NCBI GenBank assembly: GCA_005804885.1 | Contig: SYOX01000012.1 | Coordinates: forward strand, 1-61,984 | Direction of reading: 5' to 3' | Origin: Pseudomonadota bacterium | GTDB lineage: Bacteria > Myxococcota_A > Bradymonadia > Bradymonadales > GCA-2716585 | DNA length: 61,984 nt | Part shown: positions 40,127 to 47,851 of the stretch, piece after piece | Layout: the number at the start of each line of letters is the position of its first letter | How positions within the stretch are numbered: the first letter of the stretch is position 1 | Made by a program: the position numbers and the translations under genes | The notes under the pieces: generated by a model | What the model was told of the DNA's origin: nothing | The model's database searches: none | What the model saw: the letters and a program-made list of their open reading frames with translations, nothing else

Positions 40127-42309
40127 ACGAGATCCTTGACCTGCTCCTCACCGAGCTTCGCGAGATGAAGGTGGCGCTCTCGAAGCTCTACCAGGCCGCC
40201 ATCGACAAGATGGACTGGAAGGTCTTTGACAGCCTCAAGGCCGACATGGGCGCCGTCGACGACCTCATCAAGGAAGCCCAGGGCATCGATCCGACCGTCA
40301 AGCGCGATGACTTCGTGCCCGAGGTCACGCTCAAGCGCTCCGTGGCGCGCTCGGAGAAAGGCGCGTCAGTCGTGGTCGACGCCATCGCTGCCGACCGCCT
40401 CACCGTCAAGTACGTCAACGACGAGTCCGAGCTCCCAAAGCCTCCCTCGGCGCCCTCGCCCCCTTCACCCCCGGCCGTGCATCCAGCCCCCACCTCGCCC
40501 AACCCGAAAGCCCCCACCCAGGCGGCGTCGAGCAAGGGCGCCTCGAAGGGGGTCTCCCCGGTCAAGGATGAGGCTGCATCAACAAAGGAAAACGTGACCC
40601 TGGCGGTGTCCAGCGCCCCCAAGGCCCTGCTTCCGATCCTGGAGAAGACCCTCTTCGGTCGCCAGTCCACATCGAGCATCGAAGCCCGCCGCGAAGCCAT
40701 CGTCGATGAGGTGCTTGTGCGCGGCCACATGCCCCTGATCGGCATCGAGGACTGGCCGGCCACCAAGGGCTTTGACGCTTGGAAGGACACGTTCCGCAGC
40801 GACAGCAAGGACTGGATCACCGACGGGATCACCATGCTCCGACGGGACAGCACCAGCGCCTTGCCGGCGATGATGACCAGGGACAGCTTCGACAAGCACG
40901 GTCGCACGGTCAAAGCCCAGGACATCGAGGCCGTCGCCACTCAGGCCCGACAGCGCGCCACGCAGCCGGCCACTCTCAGCGGCATCTGCCCCCTGGTGGC
41001 CTATGGGGGGGCGCCTCACGGCGTCGTCGTCCTGGCCAGCGAGCAGGGCGCGGTGGTGGCAAACCCGGCCCGGCTTGCCCTCATCCGGCGACTGACGGGC
41101 TTTGACCGACTCCTGATCAATCCCAACGAAAAGACAGTTGCCGCCATCAAGGACGGCCAGATCGTCGCTGTCATGATCGGCTACGCCCCGCCCGCTATTG
41201 GCACCCCCCGCCGAGTCCTCTTCTGGACCCAGGAAGACATCGGCAAGCTCATCAAGGGCTTGTGCAAGATCGAAGTCGGGGCGCAGGACACCCTCTCGAT
41301 CGCTTCACCGCCCAAGGCTCCCAAGCCTGCCCCTGTTCAACCCGCCCCTGGGATCGTGGGTGTCGTGCATCCGGGTCCTGCGGCCATGGAAGAGATCGAC
41401 TTCTTCAAGGATGTGTCCACCGATCCCCCCAACTCTCCCCTGGGCACCTTCTTCGCCTCGGCCTCCTCGGGGCAGTGGACCCTCAAGGCGCTGGAGGCGG
41501 CCCTGTGGGAGTCCTTCCTCGGGGAATCGGGCGTGCTGACCGGCATGATCGAGGCCAAACGCGAGAATCTTGTCTCCCAGGCCGGTGATCCCGAGGGCTA
41601 CTTCAGGCAGCAGGCGACGATCCGAGAACTCAAAGCTCTCAGGGACGAGTTAGGCACGCTCAAGCGGGCGATCTTCACCGAGAAGACAGCCAAGGCCGCG
41701 CTCCGAGATGTCACCAAGGGCGCCAACGTCGCCATCGCACAGGCCGCCGACTCCGAAGCGCCCCACCCGGCGAAGGGGACCGCCAAGGCCGCGCTCCCGG
41801 ACGTTGCCAAGGGCGCCAACATCGCCGTCGCGCAGGCCGCTGATTCCGAAGCGCCTACCCCGGCGAAGAAGGCCGCCAAGACCCCGAAGACCTCGAAGGT
41901 CAAGGCTCCGAAGGCGGCCAACCCCTCCAAAGCCCCCAAGCCCAAGCCCTTTGCCCAGCCGAAGAAGCCCGCAGACGCACCCACAACGCGCGCTGCGCTC
42001 GACGCCCTCAAGAGGGCCGAGCTGGACAAGCTCCACGAGGGGGTCTGGGGCGTCTCGCCTCGCACTGGCACCAAGATCAAGGGCCTGCGCCTCAAGATCG
42101 CCAAGGAGCTCGGGCTCACCCGCCAGCCCGCGCCCGAGCACTGCCGCTTCGTCAAGCGTGCCTCGGTCGGGCTCACGCTCGCCCAGCACAAGGCGCTCTC
42201 GGCGGGCGGTGAGGCCAAGAGCGTCATCATCAGGGAGGCGCTGGCCGAGCGCCTCGATGACTTCGAGATCCAGGGCGCCGACTGCCCCGTGCCCAGACAA
42301 AGGAGGTAG
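40123..42309 (+). CDS. large virion-block protein with repeats and SAP-like end
   Basis: A 728-residue protein overlapping the DarB-like gene (ATGA). Domains seen: helical N-terminus (1-60), Pro/Ser linker (about 105-145), a folded centre (about 160-410), a helical region (about 430-520), two tandem copies of a 31-residue unit starting TAKAAL (DNA 41686-41778 and 41779-41871), a Lys/Pro/Ala linker, and a SAP-like segment near 625-665 (AALDALKRAELDKLHEGVWG). Tight coupling to DarB suggests an internal protein delivered with it. No enzymatic motif found. Confidence 0.55.
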   Translation: MNEILDLLLTELREMKVALSKLYQAAIDKMDWKVFDSLKADMGAVDDLIKEAQGIDPTVKRDDFVPEVTLKRSVARSEKGASVVVDAIAADRLTVKYVNDESELPKPPSAPSPPSPPAVHPAPTSPNPKAPTQAASSKGASKGVSPVKDEAASTKENVTLAVSSAPKALLPILEKTLFGRQSTSSIEARREAIVDEVLVRGHMPLIGIEDWPATKGFDAWKDTFRSDSKDWITDGITMLRRDSTSALPAMMTRDSFDKHGRTVKAQDIEAVATQARQRATQPATLSGICPLVAYGGAPHGVVVLASEQGAVVANPARLALIRRLTGFDRLLINPNEKTVAAIKDGQIVAVMIGYAPPAIGTPRRVLFWTQEDIGKLIKGLCKIEVGAQDTLSIASPPKAPKPAPVQPAPGIVGVVHPGPAAMEEIDFFKDVSTDPPNSPLGTFFASASSGQWTLKALEAALWESFLGESGVLTGMIEAKRENLVSQAGDPEGYFRQQATIRELKALRDELGTLKRAIFTEKTAKAALRDVTKGANVAIAQAADSEAPHPAKGTAKAALPDVAKGANIAVAQAADSEAPTPAKKAAKTPKTSKVKAPKAANPSKAPKPKPFAQPKKPADAPTTRAALDALKRAELDKLHEGVWGVSPRTGTKIKGLRLKIAKELGLTRQPAPEHCRFVKRASVGLTLAQHKALSAGGEAKSVIIREALAERLDDFEIQGADCPVPRQRR
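41686..41871 (+). repeat. 93-bp in-frame tandem duplication
   Basis: Two adjacent 93-base units encode TAKAALRDVTKGAN... and TAKAALPDVAKGAN..., about 80 percent identical in protein. It lies between a helical region and a Lys-rich linker and probably lengthens a flexible arm. Confidence 0.75.
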
Positions 42310-42312
42310 CCG

Positions 42313-42723
42313 ATGGCCGATCGCAACGTCACCCCAGGGCTCGCCAGCCAGACCTGTGAGGATGCCGCAGCGGCAGTCACGGTACCCGACACCACCCCAC
42401 AAGCGGCCCCCGTCTCAGGGGGCAGCGAGGGGATCGACTGCGAGGGCTACACCCACGCCGTCGTCGGCCTTTACAGGACGGGCGGGGCGCTCCCAACCGA
42501 TTACAGCGTCGAGTTGTGGGGCAAGATCGGGGATGAGTGGTTCCAGATCACCGACTCGGCCGGCGCCGTGATCGACCTCGACCTCCAGACCGCGCGCCTC
42601 GGGCTCACCGTCATGATCGCGGGCTACTCGCGCCTCTACGTCCGCGTTGACGCGATCACGGCGGGCGCAGGGGCGTCGAGCATCAAGGTGCTCACGCGCC
42701 TCTTCAACCTCCTGGGGGCGTGA
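42313..42723 (+). CDS. beta-rich spike-type structural protein
   Basis: A 136-residue protein behind GGAGGTAG. Strands such as THAVVGLYRTGG, DYSVELWGK and SRLYVRVDAITAG indicate a beta-sandwich of the kind seen in phage host-contact proteins. It is directly followed by a LamG-like protein and is probably part of the receptor-binding spike. Confidence 0.45.
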   Translation: MADRNVTPGLASQTCEDAAAAVTVPDTTPQAAPVSGGSEGIDCEGYTHAVVGLYRTGGALPTDYSVELWGKIGDEWFQITDSAGAVIDLDLQTARLGLTVMIAGYSRLYVRVDAITAGAGASSIKVLTRLFNLLGA

Positions 42724-43553
42724 TGGGGCTCGGCGGCGGCAGCGGCGGCAGCGGCGTCGTCGGAGCCCTTCGGGGCGCGATGGGGCAGCTTGCTGCGGGC
42801 GGCAGCGGGGCGGCTGGGCCGACGACGCTCGGGGAGCTCGCGGCGCGCGATGGTGCCTCGCACATGTTCCTCTTCGCCTCGGGCGACCCCTGGGCCGACT
42901 CCATCGGCTCGGACACCCTCACCCCCAAGAACGGCGCGGCGCGGATCGAGTCGGACATCGGCGGGTGCCAGGGCGCGCTGGATCTGACGGGGGCGACCTC
43001 GGACTTTGCGACCTTCGATCAGTCGAGCGATTGGGGTCGGGACGCAGATCGGACCTGGGAGTTCGTCTTTCACTTCAACGGCGGCGCCCCAGGGGGGTCG
43101 AAGTGCCTGTTCATGCTGGGGCTGGCCTACAACACGGCCAACATGCCCATCCAGCTCACCTCGGAGTACGGCGGCCACGGGTCAAGCACGAAGCTGCGCG
43201 TTCAAGGCCCCGGCTGGACCGACCTCTTCGATGGTGACGGCGATCTGCTTCTGCCGGGGATCGACTACAGCGACGCGACGCTGGACGGCAAGACCTTCTA
43301 CCTCGCGGTGTCTTTCGACAGCTCCACGGGCGAGATCCAGGCGTGGCACAAGAAGACCGGCGACGGCAGCGAGGCCACGGGCGGGGTGGTGTCGGTCTCG
43401 GCGCTGGCGGCCAGCTCAGGCACGGCCCACCTCGGCGGCAACCAGACCAACATCGCCTCGATGGCCAACCTTGAGATCCACCACGTCGCCGTCTTCCCCT
43501 CGGTCATCTCCGAGGCGCTCCGGATCGAGCGGCACACCATGCTGGGGATCTGA
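42723..43553 (+). CDS. LamG/concanavalin-like spike protein
   Basis: A 276-residue protein. A Gly/Ala-rich N-terminus (1-35) is followed by a concanavalin-A/LamG-like domain: WEFVFHFNGG, KLRVQGPGWTDLFDG, FYLAVSFDSSTGEIQAWH and HHVAVFPSVISEALRIE. Such domains bind sugars and are common at the tip of phage fibres or spikes. Probable host recognition protein; the ATG at 42723 overlaps the upstream stop. Confidence 0.65.
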   Translation: MGLGGGSGGSGVVGALRGAMGQLAAGGSGAAGPTTLGELAARDGASHMFLFASGDPWADSIGSDTLTPKNGAARIESDIGGCQGALDLTGATSDFATFDQSSDWGRDADRTWEFVFHFNGGAPGGSKCLFMLGLAYNTANMPIQLTSEYGGHGSSTKLRVQGPGWTDLFDGDGDLLLPGIDYSDATLDGKTFYLAVSFDSSTGEIQAWHKKTGDGSEATGGVVSVSALAASSGTAHLGGNQTNIASMANLEIHHVAVFPSVISEALRIERHTMLGI

Positions 43554-43555
43554 CC

Positions 43556-43918
43556 ATGACCAGGATCGACCACGACAACCTCTCCAAAGCGGGGCTCGCC
43601 CGCTCGTGCCGCCTACACGGCGACTCGCGCGCCGAAGACACGCTGCGGAAGCTGGAGCGGGACGAGCTGGCCGACCTTGAGCGGTGCTGGCGCTCGGGGC
43701 TGCGACTCGTGGACCGGCGCTGGCAAGACCCCGAGGGCAACACCTTGAGCGAACACAAGGCGAGTCTCTGGGCCAGACGCCTGGACCTCTTCGCGGCGCA
43801 GTTCGTCTGCACGGGCGAAGGCCCTCGCCCCTGGCGGCGCTTCGAGGAGCCACCGGGCGATCTGGTCTTCTACAGCTTCAAGGCGGCGCTGGCCGCCATC
43901 GACAAGGGCGACCCATGA
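43556..43918 (+). CDS. hypothetical protein
   Basis: A 120-residue charged protein (DELADLERCWRSGLRLVDRR; WARRLDLFAAQFVC). No family recognised. Overlaps a small membrane-protein gene by ATGA. Confidence 0.5.
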   Translation: MTRIDHDNLSKAGLARSCRLHGDSRAEDTLRKLERDELADLERCWRSGLRLVDRRWQDPEGNTLSEHKASLWARRLDLFAAQFVCTGEGPRPWRRFEEPPGDLVFYSFKAALAAIDKGDP

Positions 43919-44025
43919 AACAGCGCATCGCGAGCTGGCTCTTTGCCGTGTCCATCATGACGGCCATCGCGGCGCTCTACGTCGCGCTCACCCCCGACCA
44001 CAAGAAGGAGAAGGAGAAGCCATGA
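43915..44025 (+). CDS. 36-aa membrane protein
   Basis: Short gene with ATGA overlaps on both sides. The product has one membrane helix (SWLFAVSIMTAIAALYVAL) and a Lys/Glu tail. Size and layout fit a small virion membrane protein or a pinholin-type lysis protein. Confidence 0.55.
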   Translation: MKQRIASWLFAVSIMTAIAALYVALTPDHKKEKEKP

Positions 44026-44339
44026 AGCAAGCCACCGTCTCAGCAACCGCCCTGCTGGCCCTCGTGGGCCTGCCGTCCATCGCCTCGGCCACGGATCTCA
44101 TGCCGGGGCTGCCGCCGGAGCTGGGCGTGTGGGGCATCGTGGGCTACGCCGTCGTGCAGCTCGCCCAGCAGATCATGACCGCCATCGGGGACCGCAAGAG
44201 GGCCTCGGAGGCCGAGGCCAGGGCTGCGAGCGCCGAGGCGAAGTGCGCCGAGCTTCAGTCGCGGATCGACTCCCAGGAGCGGGCGGCTATTGAGGAGCTG
44301 CGCGCCGAGGTGGCCAAGTTGCGGGCGCAAGGGGGCTGA
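44022..44339 (+). CDS. signal-peptide/coiled-coil membrane protein, lysis candidate
   Basis: A 105-residue protein. An N-terminal signal-like segment (TALLALVGLPSIASA) is followed by a second hydrophobic helix (VWGIVGYAVVQLAQQI) and a coiled coil (EAEARAASAEAKCAELQ). This layout is seen in holins or inner spanins. Together with the preceding 36-aa gene it may form the lysis pair, consistent with the late position. Confidence 0.45.
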   Translation: MKQATVSATALLALVGLPSIASATDLMPGLPPELGVWGIVGYAVVQLAQQIMTAIGDRKRASEAEARAASAEAKCAELQSRIDSQERAAIEELRAEVAKLRAQGG

Positions 44340-44341
44340 GG

Positions 44342-44875
44342 ATGGCCACGAAGAGGTCGGGAAAACGAAGCGCTCGCCGTCGCCGCTACAGCCGCCAGCT
44401 TTACTCGGTCACGGGCAACCGTCGGTGGATGTGGAGCACGGGGGCGACCGTCTGCGTCATGCCCGGCACCGCCCTCCCTCAGCTTGAAGGGTTCTCCTTT
44501 GAGCACATCCATGTCCCCGTCATCTGCGGGGACGTGAAGGAGGATCTTTGGCTGCTCGACACGGGGGCCCCAACGTCGATCGTTGGGATTGAGTACCGCA
44601 GGTGCTTTACCCGCCAAGGGGACTATCACGCACTGGAGGTTCGAGGAAGGCAGACCATCGGCCGCGAAGGGGTGTGCCTTTTGAAGATCGAGGCCAAACT
44701 TGGAGGTCAGGACCTTATCCTCAAAGCAGATGCCATGCTCGTCGAAGACTGGGAAGGTCCCCCGCTGCTGGGGCTGGGCGGCGCGCTTGACCGGCTCAGG
44801 TTCGCAGTGGATCCCCTCGGCGGAGGGGATCAATTTGGATCCTTGAGCTTCGCCTTGTCGGACAGAAGACTTTGA
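44342..44875 (+). CDS. retropepsin-like aspartic protease
   Basis: A 177-residue protein with a basic N-terminus (KRSGKRSARRRR) and a clan AA core: LWLLDTGAPTSIVG carries the catalytic D73-T74-G75, and GLGGALDRLRF near the C-terminus is the second conserved strand. Single-domain members work as dimers. In a virion block a maturation protease is a reasonable guess, but host-type roles are possible. It converges on, and overlaps by 80 bases, the leftward gene at 44796. Confidence 0.65.
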   Translation: MATKRSGKRSARRRRYSRQLYSVTGNRRWMWSTGATVCVMPGTALPQLEGFSFEHIHVPVICGDVKEDLWLLDTGAPTSIVGIEYRRCFTRQGDYHALEVRGRQTIGREGVCLLKIEAKLGGQDLILKADAMLVEDWEGPPLLGLGGALDRLRFAVDPLGGGDQFGSLSFALSDRRL

Positions 44876-45092
44876 AGACGAGCAGCCCGCTTCTGTCCCC
44901 AAGCGCTTCGCACTGCCGATCTGCCTCTTCGTAGCACTCCCCCACGGCGACGACTTCACCTGCTCGAACAGCGACCGTCTTTCCCTTGAGGGCGGGGTTG
45001 TTGATGTTCCGCCTGTACCACTGCACCGACTTGATGAAATCCTGAACCGCAGGGCTGTCCCATCCGGTCTTCTTCTGTTTGCGTGTGGCCAT
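44796..45092 (-). CDS. DUF5678-like small protein
   Basis: A 98-residue leftward gene, ATG at 45092. KTVAVRAGEVVAVGECYEEA followed by LLVFKVF resembles small DUF5678-type proteins. The last 25 residues are read from sequence that overlaps the protease gene. Its start is embedded in a strong hairpin (see next entry). A degraded second copy of part of this gene lies near 47790-47825. Confidence 0.5.
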   Translation of the reverse strand: MATRKQKKTGWDSPAVQDFIKSVQWYRRNINNPALKGKTVAVRAGEVVAVGECYEEADRQCEALGDRSGLLVFKVFCPTRRSSRIQIDPLRRGDPLRT

Positions 45093-45150
45093 CTCGCCCC
45101 CCTCCTCGAAGGTTCGCGCCTCTGCTCAGAGGATAGGGCTCGGGGGCGAG
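45090..45150 (-). promoter_or_regulatory. leader hairpin masking the ribosome binding site
   Basis: On the minus strand, GGGGGCGAG lies directly before the ATG of the DUF5678-like gene (45101-45093) and forms the end of its ribosome site. It can pair perfectly with CTCGCCCCC at 45150-45142. Between them is a nested stem CCTCTG/CAGAGG (45119-45132). The fold would hide the site, so it is a candidate translational switch. Confidence 0.45.
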
Positions 45151-45476
45151 CGAGGCAACCTGATGACGGGTTCGCCTGTGCGCCTGGCTTTGTGCCTCTG
45201 GTGTGCCACGTTTCCTGGCGCCGCCTGAGCGGATCAGCGCGCCTTGCGCCCTCTGCGCCCCCCTTCGATCCCGCAGCGGCGGCGCTCGCCGCGTGCGTCG
45301 GATTTTGAGCGGCTGGTCTTGATAAAGAACGAGATCATCTCCAAGACCATCATTTAACAACAATTTCAAACACTTGCGCAACCGGAACCTGCACCTGGCA
45401 GCCACCCGTGTGGCGACGGCTTGCGAGCGCGGCGCTTCCTGGTTCCGGATCTCCCAGCGGCGACTGACTTTGCGCC
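45151..45476. other. gap at the presumed right edge of the element
   Basis: No gene, no tRNA and no recognisable attachment repeat. The middle part (about 45320-45380) is A/T-richer than its surroundings. The right junction of the element most likely lies in or near this stretch. Confidence 0.4.
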
Positions 45477-45815
45477 CTACGTGGGAGTCCCCCACGCTGC
45501 GGCGTTCATCATGGCGATCAGGTTTGCTGCTGCGATCGGCTTTTGAAGGAAGCCGGTGACTCTAACCCCGGCGAACTGGCGCAGGATATGTTCTTCGGTG
45601 TAGCCGCTCATCAGGATGATCGGCACATCTTCCCGGATCGCACGCAGCTCGCGGTGAACTTCTTCGCCATTGCTCTTGGGCATGTTGAGGTCCAGAAGCA
45701 CGCAGTCAATCGAACCCGAGTATTTTCGGAACGTCTCGATGGCCTGTTGCCCATCGACGGCTTCCATCACCTCGAAGCCGCTGTGCCTGAGCCGCTTGCA
45801 CAGGATGGTTCGCAA
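45477..45815 (-). CDS. receiver domain, separated by a frameshift
   Basis: A 112-residue frame that is the receiver domain of the kinase next door: CVLLDLNMP carries the phospho-acceptor Asp, ILMSGYTEE the Ser, and LQKPI the Lys. Only the first beta-strand (ILVVDDEQA) is missing, and it is found at the end of the kinase frame. A one-base loss near 45820 separates the two. TTG at 45815 could start it, but an intact fused protein was the ancestral state. Confidence 0.65.
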   Translation of the reverse strand: MRTILCKRLRHSGFEVMEAVDGQQAIETFRKYSGSIDCVLLDLNMPKSNGEEVHRELRAIREDVPIILMSGYTEEHILRQFAGVRVTGFLQKPIAAANLIAMMNAAAWGTPT

Positions 45816-47455
45816 TATGCCTGTTCGTCGTCGACGACGAGGATCTGCTTGCTCGAGATCGCCACAGCCGGCAGCTCGGAGGATGCCTCTTCACCCACCG
45901 GAGTTTCAACGATGGGGAGCAGGACTGTGAAGGTGGTCCCCACCCCGACTTGACTGTCGAGCAGAATCGTACCCCCGTGCCCGCGCACAATTCCGTTGAC
46001 GGCCGCGAGTCCGAGTCCCCGTCCGGTCAACTTGGTGGTGAAGAACGGGTCGAAGATTCGAGCCACGGTGGCGGCGTCCATGCCACACCCGTTGTCGCTT
46101 ACCGTCAGCCGGACGTACCGGCCCGCGGGCAGCTCAACTTGCGAGTCCAGACCGCGCAGGGTCTGCACATCGTAGTTCGCAGGTTCTGTGCGCACCACGA
46201 TCCGCCCCTGGCTGTCGCCAATGGCCTCTGCGGCGTTGGTGATGAGGTTCATGACCACCTGGAGGAGTTGATTTTCATCGCCTTCGATGAAAATCCGCCC
46301 ATCGTAGAGGTCGTACTCCAGGGTCGCCTTCTTGGAGAGGGCGGCTTGCACGAGGCTGCTCAGCTGGGGAAGCAGATCTCCCAGGTCAAAAAGCGTGGTG
46401 CTGAGCGTGCCCTGGCCAGCGTAGGCGAGCATCTGCGTGCAGAAGTTGCCCGCACGCTGGCTGGCGGTGACGATGTCCTGCAGACTGCTTACAATTTCCG
46501 CGTTTGCCGGCGCAAGCTCAAGGGCAAACTCTGCGTTCGCGAGGATCGCTCCGATCACATTGTTGAAGTCGTGGGCAACTCCACCCGCGAGGACGCCGAG
46601 GGCCTCCATTTTCGCGGCTTGACGCAGCTGGTCCTGCAACTCCAGCTCTCGTTGCCGTTGCAGTCGGAGCGCTTCTTCCGCGCGCCCGCGCTCCACCGCA
46701 AGCCCGGTCATGCGGGCAGCGGCACGGAGGGAACCCAACTGCTCGGGAGTCGGGGCCTGAGGAACGGGAGCGTAGAGCGCCAACGCACCGAGCACCTTGC
46801 CGCTCCTGCTCGTGAACGGGTGAGACCAGCACGCCGCAACGCCCGCGCCCTTCGCGAGTTTCGCCAAATCCACCCAGAGTGGATCTCTCTGAATATCCTC
46901 GACGATGACCGGAATGTTCCAGTAGATGGCGGTGCCACAAGATCCGACGGTCGGTCCAATGGCATATCCGTCAACCGCCGCGTTGTAGTCCGCCGGCAGA
47001 CTGGGTCCGGCTCCACTCACGAAGCGGCCATCAGCAACGAGCAGAATGGAACACTTGTAGCCTGGGTTTTGCTCCTCGACGATCTGCGCGATCGTGTAGA
47101 GAGTGCCGCGAACCGTCTCCTCGTCGACACCCTCATCGCCGAGCTGATCACGCTCGGAGGGGTCAAGGCAACGACCGAGCAACAAGGCCCCTGTTCCCCC
47201 ATCGCTGATCCGTACCTCGAGGGGGACCACCTCTCCGGAACGCGTCAGGTGGCCAACCCTGCAAAAGCGCGCTTCACCCTCGAGCCTGGCGACGGCGACG
47301 GCGTGATCACGCGGGTCAATCCAATCGAGAAATCGTTTCTGAGCAAGCTGCTCGTTGGAAAAGCCGACAAGGGTCTGGAAGGCTGGGTTGACGCGAACAA
47401 ACCCCCCTGCATCCGCCGATCGAACGATCATGGGACCTTCTGGAACTGTTTTCAC
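45767..47455 (-). CDS. PAS-GAF hybrid histidine kinase, frameshifted
   Basis: A 562-residue sensor kinase: PAS domain (1-100), GAF domain (115-260), HisKA with H295 in GGVAHDFNN, N-box (about 396-412), DNGCGMD (454-460) and GRGLGLAAV (478-486). The C-terminal receiver begins at residue 537 (KQILVVDDEQA) and then goes out of frame. No membrane helix or signal peptide is present, so it senses in the cytoplasm. It is chromosomal in style and lies just outside the virus-like element. It may still phosphorylate a separate receiver. Confidence 0.8.
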   Translation of the reverse strand: MKTVPEGPMIVRSADAGGFVRVNPAFQTLVGFSNEQLAQKRFLDWIDPRDHAVAVARLEGEARFCRVGHLTRSGEVVPLEVRISDGGTGALLLGRCLDPSERDQLGDEGVDEETVRGTLYTIAQIVEEQNPGYKCSILLVADGRFVSGAGPSLPADYNAAVDGYAIGPTVGSCGTAIYWNIPVIVEDIQRDPLWVDLAKLAKGAGVAACWSHPFTSRSGKVLGALALYAPVPQAPTPEQLGSLRAAARMTGLAVERGRAEEALRLQRQRELELQDQLRQAAKMEALGVLAGGVAHDFNNVIGAILANAEFALELAPANAEIVSSLQDIVTASQRAGNFCTQMLAYAGQGTLSTTLFDLGDLLPQLSSLVQAALSKKATLEYDLYDGRIFIEGDENQLLQVVMNLITNAAEAIGDSQGRIVVRTEPANYDVQTLRGLDSQVELPAGRYVRLTVSDNGCGMDAATVARIFDPFFTTKLTGRGLGLAAVNGIVRGHGGTILLDSQVGVGTTFTVLLPIVETPVGEEASSELPAVAISSKQILVVDDEQAYCEPSCASGSGTAASR

Positions 47456-47851
47456 AATCCCCCACAGATTTTTAGAATGCCGAATTCATCTCAATGTGTT
47501 GTGGATAGGTCCGCCCCCCCTTCTCTTGTAGCGCCCGCAACCACCGCCTGTCAACGAGCGCATCGCGAGTGAGCCTCCCCGAACGAAGAGGGTCCAAACA
47601 GGGTTTGGGCGGTATGTCAAAAGCCGGAAAGCGATCGCGGATACAAAGGGGTTGGGCGTGTGAAAACGCGGGGGGATGAGCCTCAAGGAGTGCTCATCGG
47701 GTGGTCGCGCTTGCTGATGGGAGGTAGTGCTGAACCCGTGCCTGGAGGCCGGAGGTTGCCAATCGTTTCCGCAGTCAATCCCCTTGGCGGCGACTTCACC
47801 TGCCCGAACGGCAACTGTCTTGCGCTGGATCTGCGTCGGATGAAGGGGGGA
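47456..47851. other. gap with a remnant of a DUF5678-like gene
   Basis: No intact gene. At about 47790-47825, minus strand, KTVAVRAGEVAA matches the DUF5678-like protein at 44796-45092; about 31 bases differ at only four or so positions. The histidine kinase therefore lies between a complete gene and a fragment of its relative. Confidence 0.45.

Larger units (their letters stand above)
486..45092. mobile_element. virus-like integrated element, tailless type suspected
   Basis: This stretch holds phage-type replication genes (ParB-Dam fusion, primase-helicase, DnaQ-like exonuclease), accessory defence genes and a compact rightward late block from 22874 to 44875. The late block encodes many small proteins with a single C-terminal membrane helix, peptidoglycan hydrolases, a DarB-like protein and spike-like proteins. 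No terminase, portal, tail tube, sheath or tape-measure protein is seen, which argues against a tailed phage. The right edge is placed near 45.1-45.5 kb, where ordinary chromosomal genes begin; no attachment-site repeat was found. The left edge is not defined and may lie outside the window. No integrase is visible, only an excisionase-like HTH at 8242. Confidence 0.6.

Noticed and set aside
45093..45476. tRNA gene as integration site
   Set aside because: No cloverleaf with a T-arm GGTTCGAATCC-like box could be found at the right edge.
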